Origin: Cyanobium sp. PLM2.Bin73
GTDB taxonomy: Bacteria; Cyanobacteriota; Cyanobacteriia; PCC-6307; Cyanobiaceae
NCBI GenBank assembly: GCA_007694915.1
Contig: REEV01000133.1
Location: 1 to 64,000 of the forward strand
DNA length: 64,000 bases
Direction of reading: 5' to 3'
Shown here one piece after another: positions 8,353 through 16,597 of this stretch (positions are counted from its first letter, which is position 1; each line of letters opens with the position of its first letter). The notes beneath the pieces are model-generated. The model saw nothing but the letters and a program-made list of their open reading frames with translations, was not told the origin of the DNA and ran no database searches. Both the position numbers and the translations under genes were made by a program.

Positions 8353-8967
8353 ATGACCACTTCAACTCTCGATCTCACCACCGCCCTGAGCGCCGAACTC
8401 GAGCACCACACCCCGGAGGGAGCCACCGAGCGGCTGTCGGCTGAGCTGGGCCAGCTCTCCTGGTTGCTGGTGGACAGCACCATGCTGGCCGGCAGGGAGA
8501 CGGCCATGAGCCTGCGCATGCTGCTGGAGCGCGCCAGCGCCCAGGGGGTGTCGATCGCCCTAGACCTGAACTGGCAGCCCCAGCAGTGGGGGCTCGGAGC
8601 CGAGTCTCCGCCCACAGCCGAGGTGCTGCGGCGGTTCCGCACCCTGGCGGAGGCCGCGGCCCTGATCAGTGCCAGCGACCAGGAGGCTGCCTGGTTCTTC
8701 CAGACCAGCGATCCGGTATCGATCCACAGCGCCTTCTCCCAGAAGCCCGCCGTGCTGGTCTGCGACTCCAGCGGCAGCCTGCGCTGGTGCCTGGGGGGAC
8801 GCAGTGGTCAGCTGCAGGCCATCCATCACCCCGACGCCTTCCTGCGCCGGTTGATCGAGGGCCTGAACCGCCAACCCGAACTCCTGGGCCACTCCGGGCC
8901 GGGGACGGATGCTGTGGCCCAGCCCGAACAGCTCAGCAACCTGCTGCGCCAGGCGGCCGGCCCCTGA
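8353..8967 (+). CDS. PfkB-like carbohydrate kinase family protein, degenerate
   Basis: 204 aa with the middle of a ribokinase/fructokinase fold: IALDLNWQPQQWG (about 61-73), AALISASDQEAAWFF (about 105-119) and AVLVCDSSGSLRWCLGGRSG (about 136-155). Full-length family members have about 300 residues, a sugar-binding N-terminal lid and a GAGD catalytic motif. Both are missing: where GAGDAF would be expected the sequence reads HHPDAFLRRLIEG. It is therefore probably not an active kinase, though the frame is intact. Similar short forms may be regulatory or relic proteins. Confidence 0.6.
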   Translation: MTTSTLDLTTALSAELEHHTPEGATERLSAELGQLSWLLVDSTMLAGRETAMSLRMLLERASAQGVSIALDLNWQPQQWGLGAESPPTAEVLRRFRTLAEAAALISASDQEAAWFFQTSDPVSIHSAFSQKPAVLVCDSSGSLRWCLGGRSGQLQAIHHPDAFLRRLIEGLNRQPELLGHSGPGTDAVAQPEQLSNLLRQAAGP

Positions 8968-8990
8968 CCACACCAGCCAGGGTGGCCGCC

Positions 8991-9134
8991 TCAGCGCTGC
9001 CGCTCGGCAGCACTGCCGCTGTCGCCGTGCTGGTGGCCACCCTGCTGATCGCAATGGGCGCGGGCGGCTCCGCTGCTGAGCACGGCGCCCATCAACAGGG
9101 CGCCCATCAACAGGGCGATGAACAGACGGGGCAT
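8991..9134 (-). CDS. Possible small secreted His-rich peptide
   Basis: A 47-codon ORF below the ORF-track cutoff. It begins MPRLFIALLMGALLMGAVLS, a short basic N-region and hydrophobic core, then SGAARA as a signal-peptidase site, then HCDQQGGHQHGDSGSAAERQ R. The mature part would be about 22 residues with three His and one Cys, which could bind a metal. The repeated LLMGA comes from a 15-bp tandem repeat (GCGCCCATCAACAGG twice). A stretch of the plus strand is also open, so coding is not certain. Confidence 0.4.
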   Translation of the reverse strand: MPRLFIALLMGALLMGAVLSSGAARAHCDQQGGHQHGDSGSAAERQR

Positions 9135-9278
9135 CACAGACGGTGGCAGACCCCCTGATTGTGGACAGCGTCAGCGACCCTGGCCACAACCGGCGCGGCT
9201 GATCACACCCAACCGGGCCCACCAGCCAACACCGGCTTTAGTCTGATCCGATCATCCCGAGACAGCCGCCCCCAGGCC

Positions 9279-9791
9279 ATGACCCGCGAACGCGATCCCT
9301 TCCGCATCCCCCAGGCCGGCGTGGAGATGGCCCCTCTGGCCGGCCTGGCGAGCCTGGATGTGAACCTCAACGGCGGCAGCTTCAGCTCCGGGGAGTTCGT
9401 GGCCGAATCCGCCCTCGGCGGTGTCGTGGTGTATGCCACCTATCAGGCCCTGCTCACCGGCCTGCGCACCGAGGCCCTGCGCAAGCGCGGCGCCATCAGC
9501 CGCAACGCACAGATCCGCATGGTGGCCAGCACCGTGTGGGAATCCACCAAGCAGGGGGCGGCCGTGAGCCTGCTGCTGGGGGTTGTGCTGCTGGTGTTCC
9601 CCTGGATGGGCCTGCCGCTCACGGTGCTGGGTGCGGTGGGAGCCGGCAAGGCTTCCCTGGATCTCTTCAACGCCTTCTGGGATGGCCTCGATGAAACCCA
9701 GCGGGCCGAGCTGCTCGCCGCCTCGATGGAGGCCGGCGTAAACCTGCGCCGCTTCCTCAGCGGCCACCAGAGCGGCACCGCGGTGGTCTGA
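9279..9791 (+). CDS. Hypothetical membrane protein
   Basis: 170 aa, no family recognised. Two hydrophobic segments (about 45-65 and about 92-120, SLLLGVVLLVFPWMGLPLTV) flank a basic loop (RTEALRKRGAISRNAQIRMV), followed by a soluble C-terminal tail with NAFWDGLDETQRAELLAA. The N-terminus (VEMAPLAGLASLDVNLNGGS) is uncharged. I used the ATG at 9279; the longer track ORF begins in a low-complexity region. It converges with the Grx-MauE gene, with only 3 bases between the stops. Confidence 0.6.
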   Translation: MTRERDPFRIPQAGVEMAPLAGLASLDVNLNGGSFSSGEFVAESALGGVVVYATYQALLTGLRTEALRKRGAISRNAQIRMVASTVWESTKQGAAVSLLLGVVLLVFPWMGLPLTVLGAVGAGKASLDLFNAFWDGLDETQRAELLAASMEAGVNLRRFLSGHQSGTAVV

Positions 9792-9794
9792 CGA

Positions 9795-10583
9795 TCACCA
9801 GCCAGGCAGCAGCATGGCCACGCCCATGGCCGCCATGGCCCCGTTCTCCAACAGGCTCAGCGCCCCCAGGGGCGTGCGGTTGTTGCCGCCGATGCAGGCG
9901 CAGTCGAGATCGCGCTTCTCGATCCACACCGCCCGCACCACCGACAGAGCGCCCTCGAGACCGATGGCGATGGCCAGCACACCCAGCGCTGGCAGCGGCC
10001 AGCGGCCCAGAATCGCCAGGCCCACCAGCAGCTCAAGCCACGGATAGAGCACCCCGTAGCCCTTCCAGCGGCCCATCAGCAGGTCGTAGAGGCGGAACCC
10101 GCGGCGAAACGCCCGCGGGTCCATGACTTTCAGGGTGGCCAGGAGAGTCACCGCCAGCCCCATGAAGCCCACCACACCGATGGCCAGCGTCCAGGCCGCC
10201 AGGGCCGCCACCCCGAACACCGCCAGCACCGGCCGGTAGCTGCGGCCTGTGCCGCTGGCGGGATCCTGATCAGCGGCGACAACGCCCAGGCGCACAGCCA
10301 GGTCGCTGTAGCCACCGATGCGCTCGGTGCCTGCAAACACCTGGGGAGTGGTGGTCACCCCATGGGTGGCCTGGAACTGTTCGGCCTCCTCCTGGCTGGT
10401 GAGCCGGTGGTCCTGGAAGGGAATGCCGCGCTCCTTGAGTAACTGCCGCGCTCGCTCGCCGTAGGGGCAGTGGTGATCCGGTGTATCGAGCCGGTAGAGA
10501 TGCACCGGCTGGGGGAGCAGGGCGGGATCGGAACCAGGGGCTGGGGCAGGCATCGGCGGCGGGCAAAGGCCTTCCACAACCAT
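9795..10583 (-). CDS. Glutaredoxin-MauE/DoxX-like fusion protein
   Basis: 262 aa. An N-terminal glutaredoxin domain (about 25-95) carries the CPYG active site at 39-42 and the TTPQVF cis-Pro loop; a C-terminal MauE/DoxX-type membrane domain with about four helices follows (VLYPWLELLVGLAILGRWPL), then the conserved DLDCACIGG motif. MauE-like proteins are thought to pass reducing or oxidising equivalents in thiol chemistry, so the fusion suggests a membrane thiol-redox carrier. The start is well supported: AGGAGGG lies 5 bases before the ATG. Confidence 0.85.
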   Translation of the reverse strand: MVVEGLCPPPMPAPAPGSDPALLPQPVHLYRLDTPDHHCPYGERARQLLKERGIPFQDHRLTSQEEAEQFQATHGVTTTPQVFAGTERIGGYSDLAVRLGVVAADQDPASGTGRSYRPVLAVFGVAALAAWTLAIGVVGFMGLAVTLLATLKVMDPRAFRRGFRLYDLLMGRWKGYGVLYPWLELLVGLAILGRWPLPALGVLAIAIGLEGALSVVRAVWIEKRDLDCACIGGNNRTPLGALSLLENGAMAAMGVAMLLPGW

Positions 10584-10655
10584 GCACCCTCCTGTTGGCG
10601 GAGAGTCAAGCGCCGCAAACCCTCTGGCTGAACGGCCAGCCCGGGCGCGGCAGGA

Positions 10656-10973
10656 TTAGAGGCGGCGGTGCTCCGCGGCCGGTTCGCCCTGAGGGGTGGG
10701 GCGGGGGTCGAGTGCGGGGCGTTCGATGCTGTCGCGGTTGAGTTCGCGCTCGAGCATGCGCACCCGCATCTCCCGCAGACAGAACTTGCAGCCGCCCGTG
10801 GTCTGCAGGTGCTTTTCAGGGGTGATCGAGATCTCCTTCACCGGATGCAACCGGCAGCGGATCTTGATCGGTGTCTTGTAGCTCTTGTAAACGATGGCCG
10901 AATAGTCGTACTTGTCACCGAAGCGCTCGTGCGCGCGCCGCAGAAACTCCTCCTTGCCGATCGGACTGCCCAT
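10656..10973 (-). CDS. Hypothetical protein, DUF723-like
   Basis: 105 aa. The pattern FLRRAHERFGDKYDYSAIVY, IKIRCRLHP, then HLQTTGGCKFCLR matches small domains of the DUF723 kind, often found with endonuclease-associated or zinc-binding proteins. Two Cys (GCKFC) and an upstream C..H could form an incomplete zinc site. The C-terminal 25 residues are Pro-rich and look disordered. Function unknown. It is in line with the Grx-MauE gene, 72 bp upstream of that gene's start. Confidence 0.65.
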   Translation of the reverse strand: MGSPIGKEEFLRRAHERFGDKYDYSAIVYKSYKTPIKIRCRLHPVKEISITPEKHLQTTGGCKFCLREMRVRMLERELNRDSIERPALDPRPTPQGEPAAEHRRL

Positions 10974-11021
10974 GGCCGGAGACTACGGTGAACCTGGCGG
11001 GGCACCGCATCGTGTCAAGGA

Positions 11022-11213
11022 ATGTCAAGCGCCACCTGCCCAGCCCCAGTGGTGATGGGGCAGCCTGGTGACCAAACCCCCATTGCGCCACCCACACCCA
11101 TGGCTCCCGATGGTTCCCAGCGGCCCGCCTGGCTGAACTGGCTGTTCCTGGCGATCTTCCTGTGGAGCAGCTGGCAGCTGGCAGGCCTGTGGTTCCAGCG
11201 CCTGGGAGGCTGA
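11022..11213 (+). CDS. Small single-helix membrane protein
   Basis: 63 aa from the track start, or 37 aa from the ATG at 11100 (MAPDGSQRPAWLNWLFLAIF). One Trp-rich transmembrane segment (WLNWLFLAIFLWSSWQLAGL) ends near the C-terminus. The N-terminal 26 residues of the longer form are Pro/Thr rich without clear coding character, so the shorter form is plausible. No family is recognised. It converges with ppk2. Confidence 0.45.
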   Translation: MSSATCPAPVVMGQPGDQTPIAPPTPMAPDGSQRPAWLNWLFLAIFLWSSWQLAGLWFQRLGG

Positions 11214-11235
11214 CCCCCCAGGCGCTCTCGCCGGC

Positions 11236-12312
11236 TCAGGGGTAGCGGTTGGGCACGAAGAACTGCTCCCAGCGGGGCGGCCGCTCCAGCTCGGGATGCG
11301 TGGGGCGTGCGGGCAGCTCGATCGCCGGCGGCGTCATGTCGGTGTAGGGCACCTTGCTGAGCAGGTGCGAGATGCAGTTCAGCCGCGCCCGGCGCTTGTC
11401 GTCGGCCTCCACCGTGAACCAGGGGGCCTCGGGGATGTTGGTGTGGGCGAACATGTCGTCCTTGGCCTTGGAGAACTCCGCCCACTTCTCCCGGGCCTGC
11501 AGATCCATCGGGCTGAGCTTCCAGCGGCGGGTGGGATCTTCGGTGCGCGACTGGAAGCGGGCTTCCTGCTCCGAATCACTCACGGAGAACCAGTACTTCA
11601 GCAGCACGATTCCTGAGCGCACGAGCATGCGCTCGAACTGCGGACAGCTCTGCATGAACTCCTCCACCTGCTCGGGTGTGCAGAAGCCCATCACCCGCTC
11701 CACACCGGCGCGGTTGTACCAGCTGCGATCAAAGATCACCATCTCCCCCGCACTGGGGAAATGCTCCACATAGCGCTGGAAATACCACTGGCTCTTCTGC
11801 TGATCGCTCGGCGTGCCCAGGGCCACCACCCGACAGCCGCGGGGGTTGAGCGGCTCGGTGACGCGCTTGATCGTGCCCCCCTTGCCGGCCGCATCCCGGC
11901 CCTCGAACAGCACCATCAGCCGGAAACCGGTGGCCTTGATCCAGTACTGCATCTTCACCAGCTCCACCTGCAGCCGGGTGAGCTCCTTCTCGTAGAGCTT
12001 GCGGTCGAGCTTGCTCAGCTTGGTCCCATCCCCCGGGTAGCCGTCCCCGTTGCCGTTGTCGCCTTTCATGTCATCCATCAGGGCCGAGGGGTAGTAGCGA
12101 TCGCTGAGGGGGCCGTAGCGAGGCACCACCCGCACCAGCGACGGCTCCTGACCGCCCTTCTTGCCCTTGCCGGCCTTGGCCTTCTTGCCCTTGTCCCCGT
12201 TCGCCTCCTTCAGGCTGAAGGCGGCGGCCATGGCACTGCCCACCGAACTGTCGTCTTTTGCCTGCTTGCCCTTGGCCTTCTTGGCCTTGGTGTCCGTGTC
12301 GCTCTTGCTCAT
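11236..12312 (-). CDS. ppk2: Polyphosphate kinase 2
   Basis: Uses polyphosphate to phosphorylate nucleoside mono- or diphosphates (or the reverse). 358 aa: a Lys/Gly-rich, probably disordered N-terminus (about 1-60), then the PPK2 core with Walker A GRDAAGKGG (about 138-146), the lid region LNPRGCRVVALGTPSDQQK and Walker B FDRSWYNRAGVE (about 194-205). It is a single-domain PPK2. The basic leader, with repeated KKAK/KGKK, is longer than usual and could bind polyphosphate. A small membrane-protein gene lies directly upstream on the same strand. Confidence 0.93.
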   Translation of the reverse strand: MSKSDTDTKAKKAKGKQAKDDSSVGSAMAAAFSLKEANGDKGKKAKAGKGKKGGQEPSLVRVVPRYGPLSDRYYPSALMDDMKGDNGNGDGYPGDGTKLSKLDRKLYEKELTRLQVELVKMQYWIKATGFRLMVLFEGRDAAGKGGTIKRVTEPLNPRGCRVVALGTPSDQQKSQWYFQRYVEHFPSAGEMVIFDRSWYNRAGVERVMGFCTPEQVEEFMQSCPQFERMLVRSGIVLLKYWFSVSDSEQEARFQSRTEDPTRRWKLSPMDLQAREKWAEFSKAKDDMFAHTNIPEAPWFTVEADDKRRARLNCISHLLSKVPYTDMTPPAIELPARPTHPELERPPRWEQFFVPNRYP

Positions 12313-12336
12313 GGCTGATACCCGGGAACGGTGTGG

Positions 12337-12708
12337 TCAGGACACCCGGGGGCGTCTTGGGCGGGGGAGCAGGCAGCGCACCAGCCGCACGATGCCACCC
12401 ACGAGCAGCACCAGAGCCAGCAGCGCCACCAGAACCACCAGCGCAACGGCCAGGAGTTCGAGCAGCCCCACTACCACACCCTGAAGACCGCCGATCAATT
12501 TGGCAATGGATGTGCTGAGAAGCAGAAACGCGTCCAGCCGCTCCGGCAACTGCATCAGCCCCACCAGCATCGCCGTGCCCAGGCTCAGGTAGAGCAGGCC
12601 GGTCCAGAACAGACGCCAGCGGGTGTGGCGCCGCGGCCGCTTGCCGCCTGGCCGATCAGGAGAGCCTGTGTGGGGCAGCTGGAGCGATCGGCGCCGGGAT
12701 TCGCTCAT
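12337..12708 (-). CDS. Hypothetical membrane protein
   Basis: 123 aa from the ATG at 12708 (MSESRRRSLQLPHTG). A basic, Pro/Arg-rich head is followed by one helix (LFWTGLLYLSLGTAMLVGLM) and a long hydrophobic stretch with probably two more (GGLQGVVVGLLELLAVALVV LVALLALVLLVGG), ending in an Arg-rich tail. No family is recognised. The start overlaps the stop of the upstream 82-aa gene by four bases (ATGA), so the two are translationally coupled. ppk2 follows after 24 bp. Confidence 0.6.
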   Translation of the reverse strand: MSESRRRSLQLPHTGSPDRPGGKRPRRHTRWRLFWTGLLYLSLGTAMLVGLMQLPERLDAFLLLSTSIAKLIGGLQGVVVGLLELLAVALVVLVALLALVLLVGGIVRLVRCLLPRPRRPRVS

Positions 12709-12953
12709 GCCTCCAGCACATGGCCCTCGCCACGCATCCAGCGCTCGAATTCCATCAGCACCAGATCGTTGGGACAGTCGATCAGGCTGAGGCGGCCCAC
12801 GGTGCAATCGCCCTGGCCGCCGTGGTGCAGGGAGAGGTGAAAACCGTCGCCGCTCAGGCCACAGACCTCCGGGTCACTGCGCACCACCACGTCGAGGGCG
12901 GCGCCGAGGCGCGCCACCCGGATGCGCAGTTCCGACCAGGTCGTCTGGGTCAT
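12705..12953 (-). CDS. Hypothetical protein
   Basis: 82 aa, soluble, no family recognised. The sequence (SELRIRVARLGAALDVVVRS, CPNDLVLMEFERWMRGEGH) has normal coding composition. It overlaps the downstream membrane-protein gene by 4 bases, which supports both reading frames and a shared transcript with ppk2. Confidence 0.6.
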   Translation of the reverse strand: MTQTTWSELRIRVARLGAALDVVVRSDPEVCGLSGDGFHLSLHHGGQGDCTVGRLSLIDCPNDLVLMEFERWMRGEGHVLEA

Positions 12954-12995
12954 GGGGGTCAGTCTGTTGCGCCGCGGGCGGGCGTCAAGCGGTGG

Positions 12996-13616
12996 TCAGG
13001 GTTCGCCGCGCTGTTGCACCGCCTCCGGGGATGGGGGCAGGGGGCGCGGCTCCGGCAGCAGCAGCCCGAGGGCGGCCGCCACGGCCACGGCCACGGCACC
13101 GCCCAGCGGTGCCACCAGCCGCCGCCGCAGGGGCACCCGCTCGAGCACTTCGCGCGGGTGCAGGGGCTGGGGCTCAGGCAGCTCGAGCTTCACCTGCAGA
13201 CGGGGATCGAGGCGCAGCTGGTCGAGCACCCGCACCAGATCGGCCAGCTCGGCGTCATCGAGCTCCACCGTCAGAGGCGCCACGTCCGGCTGGCTGCTGC
13301 GCAGCTCCAGGTTGTGCCCCCCCTGCTCCCGCGGGGCGATGGTCACGGGCACGTCATCACCACCGAAGGGTCGGGCCACGCCACTGATGAGATGGCGGGC
13401 GTAGGGCAACACCGTTGCCATCAGGGCCAGCAGGTGGTCCTTGCGGCCTTCCAGTTCCGGCCGCCCGGACCAGCGCAGGCTCCAGCCGGTGATGATCCCC
13501 AGGGCCTCGCCGGCCTGGCCGATGGACACATCCGGCAGGCCCTCCACCTGCAGCCGGCAGCTCACCTGGTCGTAGCGCAGCGTCTGTTTCACCGGGCTCA
13601 GCGTCATCGGGTTCAA
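12996..13616 (-). CDS. DUF4335 domain-containing protein
   Basis: 206 aa cyanobacterial family of unknown function. The N-terminal domain begins with a beta-rich stretch typical of the family (TLRYDQVSCRLQVEGLPDVS) and LGIITGWSLRW. One hydrophobic segment near the C-terminus (about 175-192) may anchor the protein. It overlaps the DUF3038 gene by 4 bases; this DUF3038-DUF4335 order is seen across cyanobacteria and suggests the two products act together. Confidence 0.8.
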   Translation of the reverse strand: MNPMTLSPVKQTLRYDQVSCRLQVEGLPDVSIGQAGEALGIITGWSLRWSGRPELEGRKDHLLALMATVLPYARHLISGVARPFGGDDVPVTIAPREQGGHNLELRSSQPDVAPLTVELDDAELADLVRVLDQLRLDPRLQVKLELPEPQPLHPREVLERVPLRRRLVAPLGGAVAVAVAAALGLLLPEPRPLPPSPEAVQQRGEP

Positions 13617-14170
13617 ACCACCGGATCGTGCAGGCTGGCGCGCAGGCGTTCATAGCCGCCGCTGCCGGCGCCATAGGCCAGGGCACGGATCAGCTGGCGC
13701 CGCTGGCGCTCCCCCCGCTGGGGATCGAGCAGGGTCTGCACCCCCACCCGGCGGGGATTCATGCGTTCGCGCACCAGTTCGGCCAGCCGTCCCTCGAACA
13801 GTTGCCAGCGCTGGAGTCGCACCGACTCGGGCTCGGCGCTGGAGAGCAGGGCCCGCAACAGGGGGTAGAGGCGATCAGCCAGGGCCGAGAGGATGCGGAT
13901 CAGGGCATCGGTTTCCGCCGGGCTGAGATTGCCTCGGCGGGTGGCGCGGCGCAGGGGGTTGTGGCAGCGCCGTTTCCAGAGCTCCACCCGGTTGGCGAAC
14001 AGACCGGAGAAACCCAGCTGTTCACTCATCCACACCATCGCCTCGCCGCCGTTGAGGTCGAGGGCCTCGGCACTGAGGAGCAGCAGATCGAGCCGCTCCA
14101 GGCCGCGCCGCGACAGCGGCGGGAGCTGCGAGGCGGCGGGGGTTTCGGCTGCTGCGGGAGCTTCGGGCAT
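13613..14170 (-). CDS. DUF3038 domain-containing protein
   Basis: 185 aa, helical and soluble. The core LERLDLLLLSAEALDLNGGE and the following helices match the cyanobacteria-only DUF3038 family; function unknown. It is the first gene of a two-gene unit with the DUF4335 protein (stop/start overlap of 4 bases). The apt gene starts divergently 42 bp away, so both promoters must lie in a very short space or inside coding sequence. Confidence 0.8.
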   Translation of the reverse strand: MPEAPAAAETPAASQLPPLSRRGLERLDLLLLSAEALDLNGGEAMVWMSEQLGFSGLFANRVELWKRRCHNPLRRATRRGNLSPAETDALIRILSALADRLYPLLRALLSSAEPESVRLQRWQLFEGRLAELVRERMNPRRVGVQTLLDPQRGERQRRQLIRALAYGAGSGGYERLRASLHDPVV

Positions 14171-14211
14171 GGCTGCGATGATGCCAGCCAGCGCCTCCCA
14201 CCGTCACCTCG

Positions 14212-14766
14212 ATGGCCCAGTCTCCGCACCAGCAGGCCACCGGCGGCGTCGACCTGCGGGATCTGGTGCGCGATGTGCCCGATTTCCCCAAGCCCGGCAT
14301 CCTCTTCCGCGATCTCACGCCGCTGATGCGCGATCCGGCCGGCTGGCAGGAGGTGATCCGGCGCCTGGCCGGGCTGTGTGAGCAGCTGCAGCCCGACCTG
14401 ATCGTGGGCATCGAATCCCGCGGCTTCATCGTGGGCACCGCCCTGGCCACCAGTGTGCAGCTGGGCTTCGTGCCGGTGCGCAAACCCGGCAAGCTGCCGG
14501 GTGCCGTGACCGGCGTCGACTACGCCCTGGAATACGGCAGCGACCGGCTGGAGATCCACAGCGATGCCCTGGAAGGGGGCGAGCGGGTGCTGGTGGTGGA
14601 CGACCTGCTGGCCACCGGCGGCACCGCCGCGGCCTGCGCCCAGCTGGTGGCTGCCGCCGGCGGCAGCCTCTGCGGCTTCGGGTTCGTGGCTGAACTGGCG
14701 GCCCTCGAGGGCCGCCGCCGCCTGCCCCCCGGCCAGCCGGTGGAGTCGCTGATCATCTACAGCTGA
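14212..14766 (+). CDS. apt: Adenine phosphoribosyltransferase
   Basis: Salvages adenine to AMP with PRPP. 184 aa, normal for the family. The N-terminal [15 protein letters not shown] motif (about 24-38), the [10 protein letters not shown] flexible loop (about 88-97) and the PRPP-binding motif [16 protein letters not shown] (about 126-141) are all present. It is monocistronic, with a DUF2949 gene facing it 20 bp downstream. Confidence 0.95.
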   Translation: MAQSPHQQATGGVDLRDLVRDVPDFPKPGILFRDLTPLMRDPAGWQEVIRRLAGLCEQLQPDLIVGIESRGFIVGTALATSVQLGFVPVRKPGKLPGAVTGVDYALEYGSDRLEIHSDALEGGERVLVVDDLLATGGTAAACAQLVAAAGGSLCGFGFVAELAALEGRRRLPPGQPVESLIIYS

Positions 14767-14786
14767 GGCCGCCGGGCTGAGGGCGC

Positions 14787-14999
14787 TCAGCTGTTGCCGT
14801 CCTGCCACTGGAACACCTGCTCCAGCTGCTCCAGGCTGAGCAGGCCATAGCGCCACAGCACCACCGGCAGCGGCGCCCGTTCCTGGGAGGCCTGGCGCAG
14901 CCCCAGGGCCAGGGCGTTCTCGCTCAGGCCCAGCTCCTGGCGCAGGAAGCGCAGCAGGGCCTGGGGCGGGGGCGGAAGGGGGCTGGAGCTATACACCAT
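14787..14999 (-). CDS. DUF2949 domain-containing protein
   Basis: 70 aa cyanobacterial family of unknown function. The LLRFLRQELGLSENALALGL core and LPVVLWRYGLLSLEQLEQVF tail match DUF2949, which resembles a small helical protein-binding fold. It lies 11 bp downstream of neither partner gene's start: the UbiH-like gene on the same strand begins well upstream and ends at 15011, so the two may be co-transcribed. Confidence 0.75.
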   Translation of the reverse strand: MVYSSSPLPPPPQALLRFLRQELGLSENALALGLRQASQERAPLPVVLWRYGLLSLEQLEQVFQWQDGNS

Positions 15000-15010
15000 G
15001 GCCGACGGTG

Positions 15011-16288
15011 TCAGAGGGGACGGCAGGGGCCCTGGGTCATGGCGCCGAGGCTGAGGCGGCGCAGGGGAGCCAGGGCCACCAGCAGGGCCAGCGCCAGGCG
15101 GCGTAGGGGCAGCAGCAGCGGGGCGCGGTTGGAGAACAGCCGCATCAGCAGGTCGGTGGCCAGCAGGGTGAGCAGCAGGTCGGGCCAGCGGCGCCAGGCG
15201 TAAGCCGCCGGCAGCCGTTCGGCCGGCAAGCGGCCCGCCGCCACCCGGCGGGCCTGGCGGTGCAGTTCGGCCACGTCGCGCCAGCAGAGGTTGAGGCCCT
15301 GCCCCCCCACCGGATGGCAGCGGTGAGCGCTCTCGCCCACCAGCAGGGTGCGGCCCCGGGCCAGCCGCCGGGCCAGTTGCAGGGCCAGCGGGAAGGCGCG
15401 GGGCTCATCCAGCAGGGCATCGGGCTGAAAGCGGTCGGGCAGGGCGCCGGCCAGGCCATCGAGGAAGGCTCCGGCGGGGAGGCTCTCCAGCTGGCGGCAG
15501 CGGCTCGAAGGAGCGCTCCACACCAGCTGAAAGCGCCCCTGGCCGAGGGGCAGCACCGCAAACGGCCCCTCCGGACGGAACAGTTCCCAGGCCTGGTCAT
15601 CGTCGCTGCCGCGCAGCTCCACCTGGGCCGTGAGGCAGCTCTGCCGGTAGGCCAGCTGCCAGAGGCCGATGCCCAGGGCCTCGCGGCAACTGGAGTGGGG
15701 GCCGTCGGCCGCCACCACCAGATCCGGCTCACCGGCGCCATCAGCAGGCTGGGTTGCGCCCAGGCGGAGCTGGATAGCGGGATGCTCCTGCAGGTGGCGC
15801 AGCAGCACCGCCATCAGCGGGGCGTGCAGGGCGATCCAGCCCACGGCCGCATCAGGGGTGCGGCGGCAGCGCCCCGGGAGGTCGGCGATGCCGAAGGGCA
15901 CGGTGGTGCCCACCCCCAGATCACAGAGTTCCAGGCGGCGAAAGGGCACCATCACCCCGGCGAGCTCAGACCAGAGCCCCAGGCGCTCGAGCAGCCGGCG
16001 GCTGGAGTGGTTGAAGGCGTAGGCGCGGCTGCGCTGGCTGAGCTGGGCGGCGCTGAGGGGGTCGTGCAGCGTCACCGTCCATCCGGCGTCGGCCAGGGCC
16101 AGGGCGCTGAGCGCCCCGGTGGGGCCCGCTCCCAGCACCCCCGCCCGCAGGGCGGTGGCCGACGTCGGGTGGACAGAGCCGGGCGCGGCTGCGGTGGGGG
16201 CGGCGGCCAGGGAAGCGGTGCGGGGAGGGGCGGACGTCAGATCACTACGACAAAGCCGCAGCAAGTCTGCTGCGGCTGGAGGGGGCAT
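15011..16288 (-). CDS. UbiH/COQ6-type FAD-dependent monooxygenase
   Basis: 425 aa flavoprotein hydroxylase. The dinucleotide-binding GAGPTGALSALALADAGWTV motif lies near 53-72, the SRAYAFNHSSRRLLERLGLW block follows, then VVAADGPHS (about 188-196), and the second FAD motif reads LLVGESAHRCHPVGGQGLNL (about 315-334). These are the family signatures of ubiquinone/aromatic hydroxylases. Cyanobacteria make plastoquinone rather than ubiquinone, so the substrate is uncertain. The first 40-50 residues (Ala/Thr rich) exceed the family norm and the start may lie downstream. Confidence 0.85.
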   Translation of the reverse strand: MPPPAAADLLRLCRSDLTSAPPRTASLAAAPTAAAPGSVHPTSATALRAGVLGAGPTGALSALALADAGWTVTLHDPLSAAQLSQRSRAYAFNHSSRRLLERLGLWSELAGVMVPFRRLELCDLGVGTTVPFGIADLPGRCRRTPDAAVGWIALHAPLMAVLLRHLQEHPAIQLRLGATQPADGAGEPDLVVAADGPHSSCREALGIGLWQLAYRQSCLTAQVELRGSDDDQAWELFRPEGPFAVLPLGQGRFQLVWSAPSSRCRQLESLPAGAFLDGLAGALPDRFQPDALLDEPRAFPLALQLARRLARGRTLLVGESAHRCHPVGGQGLNLCWRDVAELHRQARRVAAGRLPAERLPAAYAWRRWPDLLLTLLATDLLMRLFSNRAPLLLPLRRLALALLVALAPLRRLSLGAMTQGPCRPL

Positions 16289-16326
16289 CGAGAGTGCCCC
16301 GGGGTGCGAATGGCCGCGGGTCGGGA

Positions 16327-16572
16327 TCAGCCGATGCCCAGCAGACCGCGGGTGAAGGCCTCACCGCCGAGGGCGAATTCGGTGGCCAGCAGGGCGATGA
16401 AGCCGAGCATGGCCATACGGCCGTTGAGCTTCTCGGCGCGCTCGTGGAAACCCCAGCCACGCTCAGGGCTCACCACTTCCATGCGGGGCTCGGTGGCGAA
16501 GGCGTTGAGACGGCCGCCGTCTTCGGTGGTGACGGTGGCGCCGCGGATCAGGGCAGGATTGGCTTGGGTCAT
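16327..16572 (-). CDS. hli: High-light-inducible (Hli/Scp) chlorophyll-binding protein
   Basis: 81-aa one-helix protein of the thylakoid that binds chlorophyll and carotenoid and protects photosystems and newly made chlorophyll. The generic LHC motif reads FHERAEKLNGRMAMLGFIAL (about 42-61). The N-terminal 40 residues are longer than in the minimal Hlip form. It ends 38 bp before the monooxygenase start. A good promoter precedes it (see 16598-16627). Confidence 0.93.
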   Translation of the reverse strand: MTQANPALIRGATVTTEDGGRLNAFATEPRMEVVSPERGWGFHERAEKLNGRMAMLGFIALLATEFALGGEAFTRGLLGIG

Positions 16573-16597
16573 GGGGTGTCTCGTGCTGTCTGGAGGA

